From: Todiramphus chloris collaris
Lineage: Eukaryota; Chordata; Aves; Coraciiformes; Alcedinidae
Direction: 5' to 3'
Length of the DNA: 64,000 nucleotides
NCBI GenBank assembly: GCA_025345505.1
Contig: JANVCC010000040.1
Location: forward strand, 8,462,023-8,526,022
In this document: positions 1-10,300 of the stretch, piece by piece
Numbering within the stretch: position 1 is the first letter of the stretch
Layout: each line of letters opens with the position of its first letter
Notes under the pieces: generated by a model
Database searches by the model: none
What the model saw: only the letters and a program-made list of their open reading frames with translations
Told to the model about the DNA's origin: nothing
Made by a program: the position numbers and the translations under genes

Positions 1-400
1 CCGGCCAGGCCCGTTTCCCTCGGGCGGGGAGGCCGGGCCGAGGCCGGGCTGTGCCGTGCGGCTCCGGGCAGCCCGGGGGCGGCCGCACGCAGCGCTGCCG
101 CTCGGCCTCCGCTGCACCCCGGGCCGCTGCGGCGCTGCCGACGGCTCCATAGCGGCCGGAGCGTCTCCCCGCGCCCCCGGGCTGGGTCCCAGCGGGTGCC
201 GCGGCCGCTCTCCTGCCTCGGGCCGGAGCGCGGGACCGCAGCGAGCCTGCCCTTGGCTACCCGAGCTTGGTGCTGCGGTTCCTTGGTTTCGGTTGGCGGC
301 GTCCCGCGGGCTGTCCCGCTCCTGCCGGCCCCGCAGCGCTGCCAGCCGTTCCTGCGGGCGGGGGGAAACGAAGCCGTGAACTGCAGCCTGGTTGTTTCCG
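1..400. promoter_or_regulatory. CpG island at the window edge, probable promoter of an unseen neighbouring gene
   Basis: This stretch is far richer in G, C and CpG than the several kilobases that follow, and it contains GC-box-like strings such as GGGCGGGG near position 22. Composition drops abruptly near 400, where retroviral sequence begins. In birds such an island usually marks a promoter. In human the gene after MYOT is PKD2L2, in the same orientation, so a promoter firing toward lower coordinates is plausible by synteny. That is inference: no splice site or recognisable protein is visible here. The reading frames in this stretch have a GC-driven composition and I do not call them genes. 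Confidence 0.55.
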
Positions 401-585
401 GGCTAAGCTGTGGCTACACCGATGATGAGCATGTGGAAACTTTGTTTATTCCTGCTTCTGTTGGTTCAGTACCTTTCCACAGCTTATCTACATTAGTGAC
501 TCTCCCGGCATGCCTCGCCCCACCACCGACACGAATTTTGACACCATTTATCACAATCCCTCATCTTCTTTTCAATATCATCAAT

Positions 586-1020
586 TCATGTCTTTTCTTC
601 AAATTTAGTAAGAGCTAATCTAATTTCAGTATCTTCTGGTTTTGGATCATAGGTTTTCAGAATCATTAAAGGCTTTCCGTTTTTCCCAGATCCTTCTGCA
701 CAGCTTATTGGGGTGATGATGAATTGCATACTTTTAACTACATGCCGAATGAGCACTGTAAAGCAGAGTATCATACATAAGATAAAGATCAAAACTACAA
801 CAATGCATAAAACCAGAAATAACATTCTTTTAACCCATGGCCCACCTGGAAGCCAAGAAAACATGTCCCATTCTGATCCTTTCCATGTTTGTACTGGTAC
901 ATGGGCCAATTTTCTTATCTGTTTTGTTATCCGTTTTACTACTTTTCCATTATCATCTGGCTGTAGGCAACAATTGGATTTGATCAACTTTCCACACACA
1001 CCCCCGTCTTCTGCTAACAA
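586..1020 (-). pseudogene. ERV env, transmembrane subunit
   Basis: The 144-codon frame starts in the heptad region next to the disulfide loop. It has the motif [10 protein letters not shown] (about 967-996), a loop with seven residues between the first Cys and the Cys pair, and a downstream Trp-containing membrane-proximal stretch. A roughly 30-residue hydrophobic anchor follows (starting [14 protein letters not shown]) and then a cytoplasmic tail. The first codon is TTG, not ATG, so this is an internal piece of a broken env. The upstream frame is interrupted between 1104 and 1020. Confidence 0.8.
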
Positions 1021-1103
1021 TAATCTAATACCACCTGGTGTTGGAATATGGCATTCCTCATTTGGGTGGGTTGGTCAGCGAGGAGAGCAAGAGCTGTTGC
1101 TCT

Positions 1104-1868
1104 CTAGTTGGTTATTATTTCAAGGACAGCTTGTAACCTGATTATTTGGTTTGAATTATAAATGGGTTCCCGTGCACCAGATACTAATTCACTAGGATTC
1201 CAAGTGGCTGGTCCATACTGTTGGATTATTCGCTCAGGCGGCCATTCATTTTTTTTCCACTTTTGGGCACTCCCTCCCACCAGAGATGCATCCATTGATC
1301 GCTTTGCTCTGAAACAATAAATGCCCCTGTCAGAAGAATAGAGTCGCCATGGGCTCCCTTCCTCTTCCCAAAATCCTGTTCCATTATGGATCTTGCTCCA
1401 AGTGCTAACCCACCACTTGGGTTCAACTGGACTGGCTACCCACGGCCAGCTCTCAGATTCCCCTGGTCCTCCACAAATCCAACAACTGCCAAGGTTAAAA
1501 GTTTTTGCCACTTCTTCCTCCAAAATAAGAAAGTTCTTTTTCCACTCCTGCACCTGACCCAACTGGCAACGTGAGAACAGTATGATAAAAAGAAACATAT
1601 TTTGTCCTTAATATTTTCAGGTAGAATATAGATGGGTAAGTCTGAAGGTGAGGTGTGAGCCTTGAAGAAATTGCATCATTTCCACTGCAGGCAAGTCTGT
1701 ATACAAAGGTCCGTGTCGAGTAAGGATGATATGCTCACACAGAATGTTATATTCTTCTGGCTTGCAGGGTGGTCCTCTCCTGGAAAATCTGATCGTTATC
1801 TTTAGTATTTTTCCAATAGATTTATTTATTACATCATTTGATATTTTTAGCAACCGTTGGGATCCCAT
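1104..1868 (-). pseudogene. ERV env, surface subunit (at least one frame break)
   Basis: Two minus-strand frames (1868-1617 and 1598-1104) together cover a Cys- and Trp-rich surface subunit. The diagnostic feature is CWIC at 1473-1484, the CXXC motif through which gammaretroviral surface subunits bond covalently to the transmembrane subunit. Between the two frames, near 1600-1617, there is a frame change. The second frame stops at 1104 before the transmembrane region starts. I see no furin-type cleavage site in the surviving frames. Confidence 0.75.
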
Positions 1869-1903
1869 ACTTGACCTTTGTTCCTTACAAATTCTTATCT
1901 CTT

Positions 1904-2008
1904 TTAGTGGGCATATACCGATTGAGACTGCCTAAGGTTGTCAGAACGCAGAGCGTCCAGAAACCAGCTGACTATGCCCAGGAACAGGAGAAGTCCGGCT
2001 GAGGCCAT
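1904..2008 (-). pseudogene. ERV env leader (signal-peptide) fragment
   Basis: An ATG at 2006-2008 opens a 34-codon frame beginning MASAGLLLFLGIVSWFL, a typical hydrophobic signal peptide. It stops at 1904-1906, while the next env segment continues in another frame from about 1930 downward, so a frameshift separates leader and surface subunit. It lies about 400 bases after the end of the gag remnant, where pol would normally intervene. Confidence 0.65.
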
Positions 2009-2401
2009 TCTACCTGGCGGTCAATACCCTAAGGGATTGCAGCCCTTGGTAGACCCTTTATATGCCGCAGCAGTGGTTCCTTCCCGGTCTTGCCTTCCCC
2101 CTTCCATAAGCATTATCTTTTAACCCTCGACAACCTTTTTGGAGACTACAACTCAGTAGTGCCTTTCCTTCAGATCCACTTCCCTAAACCAAGGGTTCTT
2201 TGTTTAGATATTAATCATCCTTTCTGTATGGAATTCCACGGGTTACCAAGATATATATCTTAGTCCCAAATTAGTCAATTTTTCTTCAATTTCAACTTCA
2301 ACTCTCCAGGAGCAGACTCGACGCTCCAAGCTTCGGTAGTTATAGGTCCCTCTACCCGAGATGCATGTGTCCAGCCTTTTTCAGCTGTTCTTATAGCTGT
2401 T

Positions 2402-2947
2402 TCAGTAGTGAGAAGAACGGATATCTTCCCAGGATTTGGCTACGAATTGTGTTTTTAGTAATGCTGCGCCCACAGGAGAGTCAGGATCTACTCCTGAATA
2501 CAGCTGAAAGCTTTTTCTTAACCTTTCTAACCATTCAGTCGGAGACTCTTCCTTTTTCTGATGTTCATTAAAGGCCTTATTAATATTCTGTCTCCTTGGG
2601 ACGGCCTCCCTGACACCGTGTATCCCTATAGTTCTGAGGTCTCTCATGCTTTGTCTCCCTGTCGCCGTTTGATGGTCCCAGTTAGGATCGGTATTCGGAC
2701 ATTTCACATCGCCCGGGGGACCGGCCTCATTCTGCCTTTCCCATAACCTCATCCCTGCCTGTGTAATCATTCCCCTTTCTTCCGTTGTAAAAAGAATCCC
2801 GAGTATAGACTGCATTTCCTCCCATGTGTAAGTATTCGCTCCCAAAAATTGGTCCAGTTTATCGGCAACCCCTAAAGGGTCATCCAGCAGACTGCCCATT
2901 TCCTTTGTAAAGTTTCTTCCATCTGATGGATTTAAAGGGACTGCCAC
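2402..2947 (-). pseudogene. ERV gag, capsid part (broken)
   Basis: The frame continues Gag after the break near 2960. It begins at VAVPLNPSDGRNF, a capsid N-terminal-like segment, and holds a major-homology-like stretch PTEWLERLRKSF in its second half. The homology is to gammaretroviral capsids. It ends at a stop at 2402 without any nucleocapsid CCHC zinc knuckle, so the 3' part of gag is missing or scrambled. The family call is firm; the subgroup is not determined. Confidence 0.8.
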
Positions 2948-3510
2948 AAATCCTGTTTCCCTTGATTTCCACCTAAAGGCACTTCCCTAAGGGGATAGAG
3001 ACCTCCTCTATCCCTGTGCCTGACTCCGGTTTCCTCACTTTCCTCCTGCTCCCCTTCCCTTCGTTGCCTTCTTGTTCTCCGGGCAGGGGGAGAAGGTGAA
3101 AGGGTCGGAGCGGTGGGAACCGATTGATTGTAAGGAGGTGGTAAGTTGTCTAAAGGTTCCCATTGTTCCTTTTCCCCGTCTTTATCTGTCTTTTCTTTCA
3201 CTTGCAAACTAAACAGACGTGCTGTAGGAGGGTTTGATGCCCTAATCCACATAGCAGCATCATCACTCTCTTCTTGACTAAAAGGTTCATTACCATTAAC
3301 ATGAAGATTTAAAGCTTGACACACCCAGTCCTCAAAGGAACCAAACACTGGCCAAAACACATGGGGCCGCAAGGGCTCTTTTGGCCATTTAATCATACAG
3401 AAATGAATCATTTTTGGTTTTTCTTTTCCCTTACTAGATTCAAAATCATCCCAAAATTTTAACATCAATCCTAAAGGACTATCTAATGGATAGGGCAGCT
3501 TTTGGGTCAA
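2932..3510 (-). pseudogene. ERV gag, matrix and proline-rich part (broken)
   Basis: This open frame of about 190 codons resembles the N-terminal matrix region of gammaretroviral Gag. A basic, tryptophan-containing globular segment is followed by a proline-rich linker with PPPY (about 3130-3141) and a charged Arg/Glu stretch. The first codon of the frame is TTG at 3510; there is no in-frame ATG where a Gag start is expected. The frame ends at a stop near 2932, just as the capsid begins in a different frame, which points to a small indel near 2955-2965. It belongs to the relic and is not expected to make a functional protein. Confidence 0.8.
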
Positions 3511-3530
3511 GCATGCAAGGAGAAAAAATA

Positions 3531-3719
3531 TTGAAGTTGCCTCACTGACATGTTTTAGGGAGTGTCGGTGTCTAGCTTATAAACAGCTTATAGCTATCAG
3601 ATGACATGATGGGGGGAAGCAAACAGGGGAGAGGGACAGTGGCAGACTTAGTGGAGTAAAAATTCATATTTGCCTGACATCCATAAGCTCATTTTAACAA
3701 ATCAAGGAAGAGTCAGAGA
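3531..3719. other. Spacer between the ERV relic and the MYOT poly(A) region
   Basis: No gene, repeat or regulatory motif is recognisable here. It may contain the degraded 5' end of the ERV, because the relic should begin upstream of gag, but I cannot identify LTR ends. Confidence 0.5.
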
Positions 3720-4138
3720 TGATGTTGGTTATTTAAAATTTTATTTGCCTCTAATTTATTCTCATAAAAACACTCTAGTCTATTTGGTTTCATTATTCAG
3801 ACAGCACAGACTGCTGATATGATCAAGAGTGATATTAGAGAAGCATTACAAACCAATCTAATTTAGCATGTAACCAAGCACAGGTGGAACTAAAACCGCC
3901 TGTACTTGTAAAAACTAATTAGCCTGCTTTCTTAGTCTTTATAGTTAAAATACAATACTCAGTAAATGGTTATAGTCACCAAACCATATAAATAAATTCT
4001 AACCTGGTAACAGCTGAATGTGCAAGAGTCAAAGTAAAAATATGTAGATAGGTATTTTGCTAATAAGAGCAATCATCAGTTACTGCATCTATGTTGTAAT
4101 TGTCTCTTATACATGTGAATTTTCCTCTTCATTTCCAG
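3720..4138 (-). other. MYOT: MYOT 3' UTR
   Basis: This A/T-rich non-coding stretch lies between the MYOT stop codon (4139-4141) and the two AATAAA signals. No repeats or other genes are recognisable in it. Confidence 0.6.
3740..3760 (-). terminator. MYOT: MYOT poly(A) signals
   Basis: Two AATAAA hexamers lie on the minus strand (TTTATT on the plus strand at 3740-3745 and 3755-3760), about 380-400 bases after the MYOT stop codon. They give a 3' UTR of roughly 0.4 kb that ends just before the ERV relic. Which of the two is used cannot be told from sequence. Confidence 0.6.
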
Positions 4139-4311
4139 TTAAAGTTCATCACTTTCATACAGTCCAGACTGCTCAGCCAAACGCTGAAACTCTCCTTCTG
4201 GTGAGAAAGCTTGTTTCACATCCAGTCCCCTTCCATTAAGTGCCAAATACTTGCTAAAAGTTGGTCGAACCCGCAGCTGTTTTGGGGCTGGAAGTGGCTT
4301 GTTTGCATGTG
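4139..4311 (-). CDS. MYOT: MYOT exon 16, C-terminal tail and stop
   Basis: The exon begins after acceptor ttttcctctcttccag in phase 1 and ends with TAA at 4139-4141. It reads [37 protein letters not shown] and finishes YESDEL. The last five residues fit the class III PDZ ligand known at the C-terminus of myotilin, palladin and myopalladin. Confidence 0.93.
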
Positions 4312-7300
4312 CTGGAAGAGAGGAAAAAAGCCTCTTTCAGTGTTTTCCCAGACTGTGGGAAGACCCATGGTAGAGCAACCCAACTGCTTTTTATCTGCAA
4401 CATAAACCAGCAAACTCTTAGGAAGAATTTATCACACAAGTTTGTATCTCAGACACATCACAGATTTATATTTACCCCTCTGCTTGATATCAATCAAATT
4501 GTAGTCTTTAAACAGTGCAGAGAGCAGATGTAGGCAGCATGCTAAGGATATACGTATATCATAGTGCCTTGGCACCGAACAACATGCTTTTTCCTGGGAT
4601 AGTTACTTTTTGTCTATTTCTGTATCTTTACAAAGAGTTCCTGCCAGCAGTCTAAGCTTCATTAGGTTAATTTTGAGTGTCTGTTCTGTATACAAGTGCC
4701 TGTGGCAGTTTCGGTTGTGGTTGTGGCACTGTGATGTGGTACTTACTTGCAACCTCCAGCCTGGCATGGCACGTGGCCACCCCAGCTCCATTGACAGCAG
4801 ATACAGTATACCAACCAGCATCCTTCTTGTTTGCATTGTGAATCAGGAGGCAAATCCTTCCAGTATTGTCATGTAGCAAGCTGAAAAATGAAGTTTTTTT
4901 ACATGTAAGTGCTTGGAGGAGAAAGGAGAGAAGACACTGAAATCAAGAGAGTCAGTTTACACGCTGAGGAGCTGAGAGATCTTGGAACAATTCTTGCAGG
5001 GCACAGCAAACTACTTAGAAGCAGTGCATGTGTTACAAGCCACCAGTGACCCACATTGTGATACCATTCAGGTGGCATCAAGGCCCTTGTGTAGCCCCAT
5101 AGCCTCAGAGCATAATGAATGCAGTGTAAAGCCATGCATCTCCATAGGCATAGAGAATTCAGAGTAGCATCTGGTCACAGTCTGTCCTCAAAACAAGATT
5201 TTGAGCATTGGTGCCTGTTTTGCACACAGGCCTGGTCACCAGGTATCGTAAGCAAGGGGCAGATCTAGCTTTCCAGCTTGCTGCTTTTAGAAACCAGCTA
5301 AATCAAATCTGACTTAAATACTGGTTATTGTTTTCAAACACAGCAATGGCCAACTCATTAGTAGGATACCTTATTCGGTCTGTATTATATTGTACCATTT
5401 CGTTGTTTCTTTTCCAGTAAATACGGGGTGTTGGAATAGCAGAAATCTGACATTCGAGTCTGGCTGTATCTCCTTCAAAGACCTTTTTGCTTTGTGGCTT
5501 GAAGATGAAAGTTGGAGGCGTGTGATGTTCTTTGGCTAAATTAAAGAGGAAAGATAAGGAGGAATTACTGTAAGTACTGAACGCTGATATCAGGCTTGTT
5601 TTTTAAGATTTAGAATGCTAAATTCAGGAGGGCACGTGTTCCTTACTCCAACTCCTTAGCCTACAGGCAGTGCCCATGAGCATTAGGGGGTAGTAGACAC
5701 ATTCCACTTTAAGAGGAGAGTAAATCAACATATGTTATCAATCCTGGGAAATTAATAACTCCCAAATTCTCCCAGTATTTTGCTAGAAGTGCTTTGAAGA
5801 AATATGGCATCCCAGATTTACGTATTAAAATAGTCTTGGAAAAGGTAAGATGTTTGTTATCATTTGTGTTTGAATATCTGGAGATCTACCACTACTTCTT
5901 CATTGGTTTATGTCCCAAACACACAGAGGAAGGCATTAAATTACTGAGTTTTTTCTGTGTGTGGCCAGGTAATTATCAGTGCTCTCAGTCTTACCAATTA
6001 CTTCCACCTTTACTGCAAAAGATGCTTCTCCTGCACGGTTGACAGCCACACATTCATACGTCCCTGCATCAGATGATTTGACTGCTTCAAAAATAAATGA
6101 GTGGAATCCCTTTTCTGACACTATCATTTTATGGAACTGATCTTGATGAACCATCCTGCCATTTTGATACCACATCACATCTGGAGTCGGCAGCCCGCTG
6201 ACCTGTGAAGAAGAAGAAAGTAGTGAAGAGTTAAACAGCTTTAAAATAATAAAAGCCCTTCAATGCTGAAGGGAGTTTGATGCAGATAGATGATCCTATC
6301 ATGATCCTACTGCAAAGTTTTACAGTCTTGCTTAGTTTTGAATATTAACATAGTGCTGCACAGAGAGGAAGCACTTGTGAATTGCTGTGGAAAGATTAGC
6401 TTTAGCTCCAAGATGGTAGATGCTGTTCCTGCAATCCTTTGTTGTTCCCATCTTGTGAGGTAGTTTGGAGTAGACCAGAAATATTTATTATGGGTTTACA
6501 GAGGTGGGGGAAACTCCCCCTGTTAATCCCACAGCTAGCACTGTAAGCAGTGCTGACATACATACTGTTTTGGTAATGTACGTAAAGAAACTGTCCCGCA
6601 GACATGGTCAGGGTTGTCCACGACATTCAGAAGTTAAGCAATTTGCAGCAAAATGGCTAAAGGTCATAACTAAGTCTGGTAAGAGTTTACTTAAGGAAAG
6701 AGATTGGAAGCAATTAGGAAAAACCAAGATAAAGCACAATCAGTGGACACCGTTTGTGGTGAAGTTGCATGTGCAGAAAGTGTAAGTTCTTTCTTACCCT
6801 AGGGTTGGTACAGTTGTGGTGCAGTTTCAGGCCATTTTGGTGTTTTGTTTGTTTGTAATTAGTGCATTACCTTGCCAGATTGTCTGCTACAGCAAGGGCA
6901 AGGTTACCTTAGAGAAGACTCATTAAAGGCAGGCTAGTCCTAAACAGGCCTTGCTGGACATGTGTCCTCTTTCATCAAGGCCTTCATATTCATTCTTACC
7001 CCTGCGAACTAAGAGGTGTTCTGTGGTGGTCCATATTTACCACTATTTAGCTTTAACCATATTCTTATACAGCTAATTCCATTTACATTTTCCAAAGGAA
7101 AAAGCTGAAACATTTCTCCATCTCCTGTTTCTTAGTTCACATTGCCTGGAGGGACCCTGCACCATCTGCCATTGGTGCTCTGGCTTATTCAAGTCCAAAG
7201 GTAATGCAGCTCAGAGACCTCTCAATGCAACACACCCCACAGAGCTAGTGGATCTGAAAGTGAAAGGCTGGTAATTACTTTGAAGTCGAGTCTGCAGAAT

Positions 7301-10300
7301 CGCCCCTCCTCGATAATCACATCTTCGGGCACTTGAGTAAAACGTGGCTGAAAAAACTTCTCCTGGATTGAGTCATGGCCACGTTCATCTCCTCTTGAGG
7401 ATGGTCTGCTTCTAAACAGTGGACAGAAGCAGTTAATTGTGTAAAAGTTTCAATAGTGCATGTGACGTTGAGGCACCAATTGCAGCTAGAATCCCTCAAC
7501 ATGTTTAGGAATCCAACACTAGTTTGGGTTTGTTTTTCAGCTGTAAGGCATGGGCTTCGATCAACGACTTCTCTTGCTCAAGTAGTTCAATTCAACATAG
7601 AAGCATAAACATACAAAACCTTCATCTTTGGCCTAATATCATAAAGAATTTACAGGAGCAACATAGGGTTTGATTCATCATGCACATTGTCAGACCTTGC
7701 TTTGACTAGAGATTAATCTTCTTGGGCATGAAGCATATTTGCCCTAGGCACACAGAGTCTTTAAACCTCTAGTGTTATGCTTAGAATTGTCTGGATTAAG
7801 ACCATAGGCATCATCAGCTACCCACAAACTGTAACATTTTAGTTGAAAGGAAGTGAAGGAATTTGGTAATTAACTACTTTAGAAAAACTAGTAAGTAGTG
7901 AAGTAAAACTAACACTCAAGAAACATTTGAAATAAGGTCTTGAAGAGAGCACAAGCTTATGCATTACCTTACATGTGTTGTAGGAACCTGCAGCCTGATG
8001 TTTTCTGCATTCTGGTGCTTGGAAAGAGAAAGAAGGAAGGCGAGTTAACACAGAGAGGAAGCTTTATCTATAAACTGAATGAGAAGTCATGTTGAGTTCA
8101 TTTACTGACTACTGCTGAAAAGCAAACTGAATACTCCAGAAGTCATTGGGACAAGAGGTAAAGGAACTCACATCAGGAGCTCATACACTCAGTTTTCAGC
8201 CTAGGCTTTGCCGTGACAGTAACAAGTGCTATTAATAGAAGAGCACAACTTCTCATCACTCTGCACAGGTGATAGGTGCAGCAGTTTTGTGTGGCACACA
8301 AGGCTTTTGGCCAGCCAATAACCTTTGTTATAGGGGAGTAGTACTATTGGCAGTATCTAAATTGAGAGATAAATATATAGTGTCCTTCCCCATAGCAGGA
8401 ATAGAAGTGGAATCGCTGGCAAGAACACTGTATTGTGCACCCTTAAATATGGTACCAACAGCCATGGACACATGCTGAGCTGGAAAATAGTTTTCTTTCT
8501 AGATCACAGCACCAACTAAGCTGACTGACAACTCCACAATCACATGAGTAAATCTGCTAAAGTACCCAGGATTGATTTCTGCTAGGAACTTGGCTGTTTG
8601 GAAAATGCAAGCAGAGTTTATTACCAGTGACTCATTTTAGCAATGGAGTCAGAGAGAAAACTCTGCATGGAAATTTTAGGGCTGTTTGCATTGAGCCATT
8701 ACAATGCTTCATTCTGTGCTCTGTAGCCCAGTCCTGTGGAACATTTAAGCCTGAGTTTAGATTTCAAGCACATAAGCTGTCTTCAGTTCAAGCATTACAT
8801 GAATGAGGGCTTTGCTGGACTCAGCTCAGTTCTGATTCCAAAGGCAATTGCTTGTGTCTGCTCATTTACACAAGTTTTGCACTATTATTACTTGTCTTGT
8901 AAAGTGATGCTGTAATGATGAAGTTGCTGATAGTTCCAATGCTCTATTATATGGACTGACAGTGTAGCCAAGTTCCTGAGGAATCAGGACGCTGAAGGAA
9001 ACAGTAACTGCAATATTATAAACTAAGACTGAATAATGGGAATGAGATCTCTCAAACATAAGTCTCTCTCTCTCCTTACAATATTCCTTTTTATGCAGCA
9101 TTTCGCACACCCCGTGAAGTTGTCAGTCATCTTGTTTTGACTGAATGTTTCCTTGTTCTCTGCAAAAGGTGAGGCTTCTCTTGCTCTCTGACATTCATAA
9201 CGTTCCCTTCTTGCCTGCTGTTGTCAGCTGATTGCTGGAGAGAAATCACTCAAATTGCACATTCCTCCCTTGCTGTGATCTCAAGTGTCTCTTGCATCAA
9301 AGAGTTTTGCAAACTGCACTTTGGAAGGTGTGTGCCAGCCTGTGGACTCTGTGGGCATGCAGCAGGAGGGATGTTTTCTTTGGCTGCAGAGGTACCCAGT
9401 GCCACATCACAGACGTTTCCGCTAACTTTGATCACAGAAGTGCCAAACAGAGCTTTTAACTGTCTTGAACAACCAGTGAGTGATGCAAGGCTCCAACTAA
9501 AATGCTTTTGAAAATTCCAATAGTAGTAGATTCTTGTCTATCAGCATGTGGGCTGCTAAAATAACTGTTTTTCATTCTCTTAACGACTGCAGGCTCCTCG
9601 AAGGGCTAAAAACACCCGATCCCAGCCCAAGGCCCTGATCTCTTGCAGTCAGTGTCTCTTATTCCAAACAGTGACAGGTGTAAATCTTGCTGTCTTGGCC
9701 AAGTCTGAACTCGGGCTGTTAGAGAGGGGGTACCTGCAGCCTTCTCTGTGCTGCTCCCAGCCTGTCTCAGGCAGGGTGTAATGTGCAGTGCAGCAGCTGT
9801 TGCAATTCCTCCCTGGAGAGGTCATTGCTACAGATCAGGCCCAGCAAGGGGATGGTGCTAAAATACTCCACCTCTGCCATCACCACCACCCTCCCCCCCG
9901 CCAAGGAAAAAATCAAACCACCAAATCCCTACTATACAGAGCTCTGCCAGTGAGAGCTGTCCCCTTCCTCCCTCTGCACCGATACCAAATAATCCCCATC
10001 TCTCTGCCCTGTTCAGATACAAGTCCCAGCACAATCACCAGGAATTCCTTGTTCTAGACAGAGGTCCCCATTTACCTGTGCATTCGGCATGATGTCTTCA
10101 CTTTGTGTTTCCAACACAGATGCAGCATTTACTGGTCCGAGCAGCCTCCGAGCCATTCTTTCTTCATAAGTTAATCGCTTAAAGCAGAGTGGAGAGAAAT
10201 TCTAGTCAGAAGTCCATTTACTATTTCAGATCAGCTTGTAAGAGTGCAATAATATGCCACAAATTCAGGGTGTGGTTGATGAAAGCAGTGGCTGAATAGA

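Larger units (their letters stand above)
420..3530 (-). mobile_element. Degenerate gammaretrovirus-like ERV with gag and env but no pol
   Basis: Reading on the minus strand, a gammaretrovirus-like matrix and capsid (3510 to 2402) is followed after only about 400 bases by an env leader, surface and transmembrane region (2008 to 586). Family marks are a PPPY late-domain motif, a capsid major-homology-like stretch, a CWIC motif in the surface subunit and a CX7CC motif in the transmembrane subunit. A normal provirus would have several kilobases of pol between gag and env; here there is none. I see no LTR pair, primer-binding site or polypurine tract, so both ends are approximate. Multiple frame breaks make it a non-coding fossil. 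It lies between the MYOT 3' end and the CpG island at the window start, in MYOT orientation. Confidence 0.85.

Noticed and set aside
56-618. Plus-strand frames in the first 600 bases
   Set aside because: They arise from CpG-island composition and antisense of ERV env. No domain or splice support.
1938-2123. Plus-strand frame over the env leader
   Set aside because: Antisense shadow of the ERV env signal-peptide region.
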